In this document: piece by piece, positions 8,663-16,839 of the stretch
Layout: the number at the start of each line of letters is the position of its first letter
Position numbering within the stretch: position 1 is the stretch's first letter
Source of the DNA: an uncultured Bacteroidales bacterium
Lineage (GTDB): Bacteria > Bacteroidota > Bacteroidia > Bacteroidales > F082
Direction of reading: 5' to 3'
DNA length: 30,301 nt
NCBI GenBank assembly: GCA_937926515.1
Contig: CALAZZ010000103.1
Span: forward strand, 1 to 30,301
The notes under the pieces: model-generated
What the model was told of the DNA's origin: nothing
Database searches by the model: none
What the model saw: only the letters and a program-made list of their open reading frames with translations
Made by a program: the position numbers and the translations under genes

Positions 8663-8706
8663 GTGCATAGCAGCCTAGCATCTAAGAGGCTTTACCTGTG
8701 TTGCAC
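8663..8706 (+). other. Nested inverted repeat in the possible leader
   Basis: GTGCA (8663-8667) pairs with TGCAC (8702-8706), and inside it AGCCT (8672-8676) pairs with AGGCT (8687-8691). Both arms are 5-bp perfect matches, separated by unpaired bases. The structure would lie at the very start of the predicted transcript. No known riboswitch class was recognised, and no U-tract follows, so it is not a simple terminator. Confidence 0.25.
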
Positions 8707-8804
8707 CATCATATTTAGTGCTTTACATACCTATCTTCATGGAATTTCAGGGAAGCTGATATGGCTGTCTAACTCATTAATTTTCAAAACTTAAATCAGA
8801 TGTC

Positions 8805-10085
8805 ATGCGATTTATTACATATAATGCCAAAAACTTTCGTGAAATTGAATACATGCGTTACCTTCCAAAACCTTTGCTGGAAGAGATCGACATAGTATCC
8901 CGTGTAATACCGTTTAAGACTAATAACTATGTGGTTGATTACCTGATTGATTGGGAGAATTATAAGCATGATCCGATCTATATTCTGAATTTTCCAAATA
9001 AAGAGATGCTCAACGAGGATCAATTCGCAAGGTTGAGCCATGCCTATAAAAATTCAAGCTCAAACGGATCATTGGATCAGACCATTTATGATATTAGAAT
9101 GGAGATGAACCCGCATCCGGCCCAACAGATGACAAATGTGCCCAGCTTAAAAGGTGAAGAGCTTAAAGGTCTTCAGCACAAATACAAGGACATCGTACTG
9201 TTTTTTCCCAGCCAGGGGCAAACCTGTCATGCGCACTGTACTTTTTGTTTCCGTTGGCCACAATTTGTTAAAGACCTGGATCTAAAATTCTCCATGCGCG
9301 AAATTGAAAAAGTGATCGCATACATCAGGCAGGAAGAAAGCATCAATGAGATATTATTTACTGGGGGCGACCCAATGGTGATGGATCCTCCAACCTTGGA
9401 TAAATACATTCGTGCCCTTATTGACGCCAAGATACCAAATCTGCAAAACATTAGATTCGGAACCAAGTCATTGTCATACTGGCCTTTTACTTTTATTCCA
9501 AGGCTCAATGAAGAAGCACAGGAATTGCTCAATACCCTCAAATACATAAGCGATAGTAGTTTACACCTTGCAATAATGGCCCATTTCAACCATCCCAACG
9601 AGTTGGAAACAGAAGTAGTCCAGGAAGCCATTCAAAACCTAAAGGCATGTGGTGCTGAAATAAGGACACAAGCACCTGTTCTGAATCACATCAATAACAA
9701 GAGTAATGACTGGGCCCGCATGTGGCAACGTCAGGTTCAGCTGGGACTGATCCCCTATTATATGTTCATTGAGCGTGAAACAGGTCCTTACGAATATTTC
9801 AGCATTCCACTTGCAGATGTTTATCGCATGTATCAAAGTGCAATACGTGAAACAGGCAGTTTTGCCAAAACGGTAACCGGTCCGGTTATGTCAGCAGCAA
9901 AAGGGAAGGTCCAGATAATGGGCATTGTGAAGAACCCAATAGACAGTAATGATTATTTTATGATGCAATATGTGAGGCATCGGGATTATCGAAAAACATT
10001 CAAACCCTTCTTCATGGAGTATGACGAGCGTGCCACTTGGGTAGATCAGCTTGTAGAGGTTCATCCAACTGTCTATGCTGAATAA
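8805..10085 (+). CDS. KamA-family radical SAM protein, substrate unknown
   Basis: This 426-residue protein is a radical SAM enzyme of the lysine 2,3-aminomutase (KamA) family. The cluster motif CxxxCxxC is present as Cys141, Cys145 and Cys148, followed by FRWPQ as is usual in KamA proteins. The SAM-binding GGDP is at 187-190. A possible PLP lysine is Lys366 or Lys368 in SAAKGKVQ. When I align the PYY block with Clostridium lysine 2,3-aminomutase, the position of Asp293 is occupied by Arg324. The position of Asp330 falls near Thr358 in VTGP. These aspartates hold the substrate's side-chain amino group, so lysine is an unlikely substrate. The downstream diflavin reductase begins 23 bases after the stop and is a plausible electron donor. 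Confidence 0.88.
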   Translation: MRFITYNAKNFREIEYMRYLPKPLLEEIDIVSRVIPFKTNNYVVDYLIDWENYKHDPIYILNFPNKEMLNEDQFARLSHAYKNSSSNGSLDQTIYDIRMEMNPHPAQQMTNVPSLKGEELKGLQHKYKDIVLFFPSQGQTCHAHCTFCFRWPQFVKDLDLKFSMREIEKVIAYIRQEESINEILFTGGDPMVMDPPTLDKYIRALIDAKIPNLQNIRFGTKSLSYWPFTFIPRLNEEAQELLNTLKYISDSSLHLAIMAHFNHPNELETEVVQEAIQNLKACGAEIRTQAPVLNHINNKSNDWARMWQRQVQLGLIPYYMFIERETGPYEYFSIPLADVYRMYQSAIRETGSFAKTVTGPVMSAAKGKVQIMGIVKNPIDSNDYFMMQYVRHRDYRKTFKPFFMEYDERATWVDQLVEVHPTVYAE

Positions 10086-10108
10086 TCATTAATTTTAACA
10101 GTAATCTG

Positions 10109-11785
10109 ATGATACAATATGACAAACCAATCAAGGAGCAACCAACACAGCAGCTGGTTGAACCTTTCGATAATGACAGCTTACATATTATTTACGGCAG
10201 CCGCACCGGTAATTCTATGGCAGCTGCAACCCTAGCTTATGAGTATGCCAGCCACCTGGGTTTAAATTGTAAACTACACAATATGCAAACCATTGACAAG
10301 GGGCACGTCTGTAATATGAAGAATATGCTTATTGCTGTCAGCACGCATGGTGAAGGCGATCCGCCTGCTGTTGTGGAGTCATTCTATCATTTCATGCATT
10401 CAGCCGAAGCACCGGATATGACCGGCTGCCGGTTTAGCATTTTGGCCCTTGGCGATAGCAGCTATAAAGATTTTTGTAAAACAGGTCATGATTTTCGGTC
10501 GCGCCTGTTGCAACTTGGAGGCAGTGAGACATCTCCACTCGTTGAATGCGATATAGATTATGAGCAAAATGCAATGAACTGGGTGCGCCAGGCTGTTAAT
10601 GCCTTTGATAAAATACTTCCGTCTACCAAAAAAAGCGAGAAGGAATTTGCTTTCGAAATCAACAAGGTCAATGCGGGTCAGGACAAGCTGTTTTATGCTG
10701 ATGTTTTAAGAATTAAAACACTTACAAAAGCTGGTTATGAAAAACGTACACTTCATCTGGTGGCCTCAACAAAAAATTTTGGTTCAAATTATCAGCCTGG
10801 TGATTCGTTTGGTATATATGCACCAAATTCACGCCTGCTGGTAGATAGATTGCTGAAAACGTTGAACTTTGACGGAACCCATACCGTGCAATCCGGTGGG
10901 ACAACCAAATTGCTTAAAGAGGCACTCATAAGTGATTTTGAACTGACCATGATCACCCCTGTCGTGGTGGAAAAATACGCTGAAGCTACAAATATTACTT
11001 CATTATCTGATTTGGTGAATGATAAAAAAAAGCTGGAGGATTACTGTAAAAATAAGGATGTCCTGGATCTGATCGGTGACTATTCAAGCCCCATCAGGCC
11101 TCAACAATTTATTGATACACTCAGGAAACTGAGCCCGCGACTGTATTCTGTTGCCAACAGCCCCCAGGTTTTTCCCGATGAAGTACATTTTACAATAAGC
11201 CTGATGGAGTATACCATGAACAATCGGTTGCACCGGGGAGTGTGTTCGACCTATTTTGCTGACCGGATTGAAGCTGGCGATTCAATCCCGATATTTCTTG
11301 AAGCCAATGAGAATTTCAGAATGCCCGATGATCCTGACAAGCCAATCATTATGATCGCAACAGGAACAGGCCTGGCTCCATTCAGGGGTTTTCTTCAACA
11401 GCGAGCCCATGATCATGCCCAGGGTGATAATTGGCTGATTTTCGGTGACCGGTATTCTAAGAGTGATTTCCTTTACAGAAACGAGATGGAGGCCTATTTC
11501 AGCAAAGGTATTTTAACCAAATTCAACACAGCTTTTTCACGCGATCAGGCAGATAAAGTGTATGTACAACACCGTATGTTTGAAAATAGCAAATCACTTT
11601 TCAATTGGATACACGAACGTGGGGCATTGGTCTATATTTGTGGAAACAAAAGAACCATGGGCCGATCTGTAAAGGAAGCTCTTGAACACATTATTGAAAA
11701 AGAAGGCAGGCTTTCGAAAGCACAAGCCATGGCTTATCTTGAAAAAATGAAAACCGAAAAACGACTGCAAGCTGATTTATATTAA
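10109..11785 (+). CDS. CysJ-like diflavin reductase (flavodoxin-FNR fusion)
   Basis: This 558-residue protein carries an N-terminal flavodoxin domain and a C-terminal FAD/NADPH reductase, as in sulfite reductase flavoprotein. FMN-loop motifs are YGSRTGNS (29-36), STHGEGDPP (78-86) and LGDSSYKDFC (114-123). The FAD motifs are RLYSVANSP (344-352) and GVCSTYFAD (377-385). NADPH-binding segments are IATGTGLAPFRGF (416-428), SRDQADKVYVQHRM (477-490) and the YICGN block. The C-terminus ends in an aromatic Tyr558, which stacks on FAD in this family. It would pass electrons from NADPH through FAD and FMN to a partner. No sulfite reductase hemoprotein (CysI) is in the window. The nearest partner is the radical SAM gene 23 bases upstream on the same strand. 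Confidence 0.9.
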   Translation: MIQYDKPIKEQPTQQLVEPFDNDSLHIIYGSRTGNSMAAATLAYEYASHLGLNCKLHNMQTIDKGHVCNMKNMLIAVSTHGEGDPPAVVESFYHFMHSAEAPDMTGCRFSILALGDSSYKDFCKTGHDFRSRLLQLGGSETSPLVECDIDYEQNAMNWVRQAVNAFDKILPSTKKSEKEFAFEINKVNAGQDKLFYADVLRIKTLTKAGYEKRTLHLVASTKNFGSNYQPGDSFGIYAPNSRLLVDRLLKTLNFDGTHTVQSGGTTKLLKEALISDFELTMITPVVVEKYAEATNITSLSDLVNDKKKLEDYCKNKDVLDLIGDYSSPIRPQQFIDTLRKLSPRLYSVANSPQVFPDEVHFTISLMEYTMNNRLHRGVCSTYFADRIEAGDSIPIFLEANENFRMPDDPDKPIIMIATGTGLAPFRGFLQQRAHDHAQGDNWLIFGDRYSKSDFLYRNEMEAYFSKGILTKFNTAFSRDQADKVYVQHRMFENSKSLFNWIHERGALVYICGNKRTMGRSVKEALEHIIEKEGRLSKAQAMAYLEKMKTEKRLQADLY

Positions 11786-11815
11786 CCCGTTCCGCACCGA
11801 TGCCTGATTGATAGG

Positions 11816-13942
11816 TTACAAATCAACTGAAATACTGAATCCGTAGAGGGAGGGCTTTGATGGTTGCACAAAGCGCCCACGCAGATGCGGAAACTCAAAA
11901 TAAATGGCAGAATACTCCGTGCCTAACAAGTTCTTTGCCCACAAGTCGAGCTTTAGGCCGCCTCTTTTGATTCCAAACTTAAAATCAAGCAATCCGTAGG
12001 CATCCTGCAACTGCGTGTTGGCAACATTCCAGTAGTGCTTGCCTATGGACCGGAAGTTCAGTGACAGATCAATCCTTTCGGCAATAGCGTTTTCAGGGAG
12101 GTTAAAGCGCTTTCCCAACTGCAGCGAGAAAGTGTTACGTGGCACAAATGGAATATAGTTGTCATCATAGTTTAATGTTGAATCAACAGGATAGGCCACA
12201 AAGCGGGCATCAGTGAGGCCATAGCTGAGTTTAGCTGTGAAATTTTTAAAGGGTTTTGCATACAAACTAAGTTCAATGCCCTGACTAACAGACTCCCCTG
12301 CGTTTTTAATCATGAAATCAAGCCCGTCAGGCGTGCGTTGCAATATTTGCTGATTAGTCCACTTAATATAAAAGAGTGTGGCATCTGCTGACAATCTGCC
12401 TTGAAAAAAGGCCGAACTTGCACCAATTTCATAATTTGTGCTGGTTTCAGGTTCATATTCCAAATGATTGATCAGGTCTTCATCACGATATAGATTAGCA
12501 TTATAACCTCCATTATTATATGCTTGTGATGTTAAAAAGTAGAAATTGGTATTATTGTCCAAGGCATAGTTGATTGTAAACTTTGGCGTAGTTTGGCCAT
12601 ACTCCATCGGTACAAACAGGGTATCAGTGAGATAATTCATTTGTCCATTGTTAAAGAGATCATTTCTGTAAATCAAGCGATGCTGCTCACCAGTCATCCT
12701 TATGCCAAATGTAGCAGAAAGGCCTTTGACAAGTATATCATTATAAGATACCTGTGCAAACATAGTCATACCCTGTTTGTTGTTGTAAAAATTGGTAAGG
12801 TGAACCTTGTTCGGCTCCAAGTCGTCGAATCTATTATTCCTGTCCAACTGTTGAAAAAAGATATAAATACCTGCCAACCATTCCAGTTGTTGGTTGGGTT
12901 TTGCTTTAAGCATCACCTCCTGCGAAAACATATGCTGCAGTTGGGTTTGAGTAAACTGAAAAACCGGACTTGCTGAAAAATCATAGTCGGCTTCTTCAAA
13001 ACCATCAAGGTATTGATATGCAGATGTTGCAATCATGTCAAGTATATCAGCATTGTACTCAAGAACGAGTGCATTAGATAAAAGATCGCGATTATATCTG
13101 AAGGGAGCATCAAAATTGATTTCACCGGGCTTGTTATTCTCATCAAGCATTGCTATTGGGAGGCCACCCTGACGATTGTACTCAAACGTCAACCGGTTTT
13201 CTATTGAAAAATTATTCGATAGCCGCCAGATAATCCTGTTCCTCAATCCGAAACTAATCAAATGGTCAACACTTTTATCATCATATACATTCGTATAGTA
13301 ACCATCCCTCTGCTGGTAATTAAAAGAAACGGAATAGGCAAATCTTTCAGATATCTTTAACAAATGATTGATCCCGCCCTGGTAGTTGCCATAGTTGCCA
13401 ACTGATAGCTTGACTTTGGTTCCCTGATGCTCAAAAGGCGATCTCGAAATAATGTTGATTGCACCGCCCATGGTATTGCGTCCAAACAGAGCACCCTGGG
13501 GTCCGCGAAGCACTTCAATACGATCAATATCAAGCAAGTTAAAATCATACACTGCTTCGTCAAAGTAAGCGATGTTGTCTACAAACAAGCCTACGGCCGG
13601 TTCATTAAAAAACGAACCAATACCCCTTAAAAAAACAGAAGTGGTTTTCCTTGTGCCAAAATCAGGAATAAAAAGGTTTGGCGACCAGGCACTTAAGTCT
13701 TTAATCGTTTCGATTCCGAGCAGATCAATTTCTGTCCCTTTCAAAACAGTGGCATTGCCTGTAACGGCATGCTTGGTTGATTGCTGTTTTGGTGAACCAA
13801 TTATATTGTTTTTTGTCTGAACAATTGTGGCACTCAGGCTATCCTCAGTTAGCTGGGTTGATTGTGCTGTACCGGTAAAACCTGCCGGAAGAATGGTCAG
13901 GGCTACTAAAGTTGCTTGTAAGGAAAGGTATCGAATCCGCAT
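11816..13942 (-). CDS. TonB-dependent outer-membrane receptor
   Basis: This 708-residue outer-membrane beta-barrel imports an unknown ligand using TonB energy. A signal peptide covers about residues 1-27 (MRIRYLSLQATLVALTILPA start). The plug domain follows, with VFLRGIGS, VGLFVDNIAYFDEA and the highly typical IDRIEVLRGPQGALFGRNTMGGAINIISR. The rest is a barrel of alternating strands, with an outer-membrane C-terminus ending in aromatic and aliphatic residues (GFSISVDL). There is no N-terminal carboxypeptidase-like domain and no SusD partner nearby, so it is more like siderophore or cobalamin-type receptors than polysaccharide-uptake SusC. Its 3' end converges with the diflavin reductase gene, 30 bases apart. 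The ligand cannot be named from sequence. Confidence 0.93.
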   Translation of the reverse strand: MRIRYLSLQATLVALTILPAGFTGTAQSTQLTEDSLSATIVQTKNNIIGSPKQQSTKHAVTGNATVLKGTEIDLLGIETIKDLSAWSPNLFIPDFGTRKTTSVFLRGIGSFFNEPAVGLFVDNIAYFDEAVYDFNLLDIDRIEVLRGPQGALFGRNTMGGAINIISRSPFEHQGTKVKLSVGNYGNYQGGINHLLKISERFAYSVSFNYQQRDGYYTNVYDDKSVDHLISFGLRNRIIWRLSNNFSIENRLTFEYNRQGGLPIAMLDENNKPGEINFDAPFRYNRDLLSNALVLEYNADILDMIATSAYQYLDGFEEADYDFSASPVFQFTQTQLQHMFSQEVMLKAKPNQQLEWLAGIYIFFQQLDRNNRFDDLEPNKVHLTNFYNNKQGMTMFAQVSYNDILVKGLSATFGIRMTGEQHRLIYRNDLFNNGQMNYLTDTLFVPMEYGQTTPKFTINYALDNNTNFYFLTSQAYNNGGYNANLYRDEDLINHLEYEPETSTNYEIGASSAFFQGRLSADATLFYIKWTNQQILQRTPDGLDFMIKNAGESVSQGIELSLYAKPFKNFTAKLSYGLTDARFVAYPVDSTLNYDDNYIPFVPRNTFSLQLGKRFNLPENAIAERIDLSLNFRSIGKHYWNVANTQLQDAYGLLDFKFGIKRGGLKLDLWAKNLLGTEYSAIYFEFPHLRGRFVQPSKPSLYGFSISVDL

Positions 13943-14111
13943 ATTTATAATTATTACTGAAAACTCCTCTAATTTATAACTTTTTAGCTCATCTAAAACA
14001 GCACATCTAAATTCAATTGGTATTTGTTAACTTCAGCTTATCATGCTGCTATCTAATATAAGGCAAAACCATTAAAGGGTAATTGGCGAGTGTACAAATC
14101 GCACCATACTG

Positions 14112-14119
14112 CAAATGTA
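14112..14119 (-). promoter_or_regulatory. -7 box for the TonB-dependent receptor gene
   Basis: The minus strand reads TACATTTG, a full match to TAnnTTTG, followed by C as is common. It lies in the 236-bp spacer behind the leucine-rich repeat gene and about 170 bases before the receptor ATG, so the leader would be long. No -33 partner was found at the expected distance. Moderate support only. Confidence 0.35.
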
Positions 14120-14178
14120 TTTAAAAAGACATTGGTGGAAAAGGTACATGAACATCTGTTTGTTTTTTATCTGACTTG

Positions 14179-16839
14179 TCAGTAATAGAGAATATTGAGT
14201 TCGGGCCTTTTTGAATTCCAATTCTGAATTCGTCTTGGACTTATTCGTGTATTATAACATTTCACGTGTTTAAGGGCAGGCAAATTTTCCACATGATTGG
14301 TATTGCGTACCCTGGTGTTGTAGAAAGATAAATCTTCGAGTTCCTCAAGATCAGCCAGTGGCTTCAGGTTACGAACTGAAGTTCCTGAAATATTTAATTT
14401 CTTAAGTGATCTAAGTTGAGTGATCACCGCAATATCCGATACCGGCGTGTTTTCAATATTTAAAAATTCCAGGTTTGACAGGCCTTTCAATGGTTGAAGA
14501 TTCGCTACCGGATTGTTGGGTAGTTCCAATTCAAGCAGATTATGATGTGTTGCTATCGGTTCCAGATCAGCAATGCCTGTGGAGCTAAATGCAAGCCTCT
14601 CTAAATCAGGTAATGCATTAAGAGGCTCAAGCGACTGAAATACCACACCCCCAAACTCAATCATTTTTTGATTGGCTACCCTCTGTAATTGTTCAGGTGA
14701 AGGTTTGGTTGATACAATAACATATGATTCAAATGCATCCCGCCAGTGTAATGGAAGATTGTTCCACCATTCTGCTAATTTTTGGGTTTGATACACTACT
14801 AAAACCTGTGGCAGATATTTGCGCAATCGTTGTACAGCATTTTGCGTCAAACGGCTATTATCGGCCAGTACCAATTTGAGGCTGGCAAGGTTTACAAGTG
14901 GATCCAGGTTTTCTACCCTGGTGTGTGTGATATTCAATTGTTCCAGCGCTAACAAACTACTTAATGGCTCTAGATTACTGATCCTGGTAGAAGAAATGTC
15001 AAGCTCGCTCAACTCACTCAAACCGATAAGCGGGCTAAGGTCAACAATTTCAGTTTGGCTAAGCGATAGATATGAAAGATTAGAAAATCTTCCGACAGGC
15101 TGTAGGTTTTGTAAAAATCTATTGCCCGATAAATCCAGCCTACTAATGGTAATGATCTCGTGCAGTTCTTCGGTGCCCGGGCTTGTTGTTTTTCCGGTTT
15201 GCTCTGCCAGCAGTGCCTTCCAATAGATGGGTAGGCTGTTCCACCAGGAGGATAATTCTTCAGTTTCAAAAATTACCAGGCTCCCCGGGTTGTTACGCAT
15301 GAAACTGATAGCCTCGCCATTACTTACAGTGGTCTTGTCGCAATAAATTTTTCGAATGCTTGTTTTCCCGTTTAAAGGTGACAGATCAGCCACCCGGGTA
15401 TTGCTAAACTGCACAATCGACAAGGCTGGCAAGTTAATCAGAGGTTCTAGAGAAGTTATTCCTGTATGTTCAAAATTAAGCATTTGTAACTCGCTCAATT
15501 GCTCCAGTGGACTAAGATCAGTTACTTCAGTATTCCCAATATCGAGCAACCTGAGGTTTTTCAAGCCGGAAAGCGGGGATAGGTTTGTTATCCTTGTATT
15601 TCCGGCACGAAGACTTATCAAGCTGCTCATGCCCGCCAGTGGTGTCAGCGATGAAATATTTGTATTGAAGCAATAGAGTTTTTCTAGCTGGCGATATTCG
15701 CTTAACGGCTCCAGATCATCAATGGAAGTGTCAAAACAATAGATCTCTTTTACATTAACCGAGTATCGCAACGGCGTGAGATCACTCACTTCAGTACCCG
15801 ACATATAAATGGCGTCCAGCTCATTAAGATTACGTAAGGGTAACAAATCATCAATGGGTGTATTTGAAAAGTCAACAACCCTTAAGTTGGTGAGTTGCTC
15901 CAGCGGCTCAAGGGTTGTAAATTGCTGCTTATAAGCTATATTAATTTCTGTTTTTTGAGTGAAATTCCGCAATTCCCTGTATATGTATGACATATCGGTT
16001 TTGGTAGTGTCAGGGCGGTAAACCTGCAAGGTGTCAACAAGATATAACAAGGTGTCGGGTGGCCTACCATGCAACAGATGGGAATAGGCCATGGTTAAGG
16101 TATCTTCGCCCATCACCATAAGGGTATCGCGCAAGATGAGGTTATACGGCCGCATCATTACAATTCCCTGAGGCACCAAACTGTAGAGTTGATCAAATGG
16201 CAGTGTATCATGTAATATCACCTTTTCGCCAAAATAGCTTTTCCAGGCAAGGGGCATCTCATTCCACCAGTTGCGGAGTTCCTCCTGTTCATTCAGTCTT
16301 GTGGTGTAAAAGCTGACTATGGATAATTCCTTCCGGAAAGGATCAAGATTAATCTCAAGAAATCGCTGTCGCCGTGAAGAAACTGTATCTCCTGCAATGG
16401 TTTTACCCCTAAGTGTACGAATCAGCTCCACCCTGAAAAATAATTCACCCAACTCATTGATCATTTGCTCAGTTTTAAGGATCTCAAAGCTGAAACTTAC
16501 ATTCCTGAAAAAGAAATCAATATCCTTCAGATATGCCTGCACGTCTTTATTCAGCGGTATATCCCTGTTTTCATCCAGGTCATCTTCTATTTGTACCTTA
16601 TCATCCCGGAATATCTTCAGGTAGCTGTCGTTGATGATAATTTCCTTTTCCTGAACTGTTGATTCCGGATGGCCAATAAAGTTCAGCGTTTCTTCAAGGT
16701 ATTTGATCAGTTGTTGTGATTGTTTGTTGTATTCATCTATTTCCGCTGCGCTAAGCAGACTGCTTTGTTGAGCAAACCCGGCACTGCTGCATATCCAAAT
16801 CATTACTAAGAAAAAGGTACAACGGAAAAGTTTTATCAT
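14179..16839 (-). CDS. Secreted leucine-rich repeat protein with WWN modules
   Basis: I know no named function for this 886-residue protein. It has a signal peptide (about residues 1-23, ending GFAQ) and an N-terminal domain (about 30-190) rich in charged residues. Leucine-rich repeats of about 21-22 residues of the SDS22/internalin type (pattern L..L..L.I.NT.[IV].[DN]L.PL) follow in three arrays, about 308-510, 566-668 and 725-866. Each array ends in a cap with a Pro followed by LV or LNI (511-526, 669-685, 866-886). A WWNxxPxxW module occurs three times, at Trp191, Trp532 and Trp691, with identical inner spacing. The start overlaps the upstream gene stop as ATGA, so the two genes are coupled. 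LRR arrays of this kind usually bind proteins. Confidence 0.85.
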   Translation of the reverse strand: MIKLFRCTFFLVMIWICSSAGFAQQSSLLSAAEIDEYNKQSQQLIKYLEETLNFIGHPESTVQEKEIIINDSYLKIFRDDKVQIEDDLDENRDIPLNKDVQAYLKDIDFFFRNVSFSFEILKTEQMINELGELFFRVELIRTLRGKTIAGDTVSSRRQRFLEINLDPFRKELSIVSFYTTRLNEQEELRNWWNEMPLAWKSYFGEKVILHDTLPFDQLYSLVPQGIVMMRPYNLILRDTLMVMGEDTLTMAYSHLLHGRPPDTLLYLVDTLQVYRPDTTKTDMSYIYRELRNFTQKTEINIAYKQQFTTLEPLEQLTNLRVVDFSNTPIDDLLPLRNLNELDAIYMSGTEVSDLTPLRYSVNVKEIYCFDTSIDDLEPLSEYRQLEKLYCFNTNISSLTPLAGMSSLISLRAGNTRITNLSPLSGLKNLRLLDIGNTEVTDLSPLEQLSELQMLNFEHTGITSLEPLINLPALSIVQFSNTRVADLSPLNGKTSIRKIYCDKTTVSNGEAISFMRNNPGSLVIFETEELSSWWNSLPIYWKALLAEQTGKTTSPGTEELHEIITISRLDLSGNRFLQNLQPVGRFSNLSYLSLSQTEIVDLSPLIGLSELSELDISSTRISNLEPLSSLLALEQLNITHTRVENLDPLVNLASLKLVLADNSRLTQNAVQRLRKYLPQVLVVYQTQKLAEWWNNLPLHWRDAFESYVIVSTKPSPEQLQRVANQKMIEFGGVVFQSLEPLNALPDLERLAFSSTGIADLEPIATHHNLLELELPNNPVANLQPLKGLSNLEFLNIENTPVSDIAVITQLRSLKKLNISGTSVRNLKPLADLEELEDLSFYNTRVRNTNHVENLPALKHVKCYNTRISPRRIQNWNSKRPELNILYY
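14182..15918 (-). repeat. Leucine-rich repeat region inside the secreted LRR gene
   Basis: The region codes for roughly 20 copies of a 21-22-residue leucine-rich repeat. A typical copy is LSPLSGLKNLRLLDIGNTEV. The copies fall into three arrays interrupted twice by a non-repeat segment containing WWNxLPxxW. The repetition is at the protein level; codons differ between copies, so it is not a recent tandem DNA duplication. Confidence 0.85.

Larger units (their letters stand above)
8400..8804. other. Gene-free stretch of 405 bp before the radical SAM gene
   Basis: No coding frame of family-like character was seen on either strand. The stretch is AT-rich. It holds a small ACCC-GAAA-GGGT hairpin at 8544-8555, a possible promoter at 8623-8655 and a nested inverted repeat at 8663-8706. 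The last two are listed separately. No tRNA or insertion-sequence ends were recognised. Confidence 0.5.

Noticed and set aside
8805..10085. Lysine 2,3-aminomutase (kamA) as the name of the radical SAM gene
   Set aside because: The family match is clear, but the lysine side-chain-binding aspartates seem absent, so a specific name would be misleading.
10109..11785. Assimilatory sulfite reductase flavoprotein (cysJ)
   Set aside because: No sulfite reductase hemoprotein or sulfate-assimilation gene is nearby. Only the fold and cofactors are supported.
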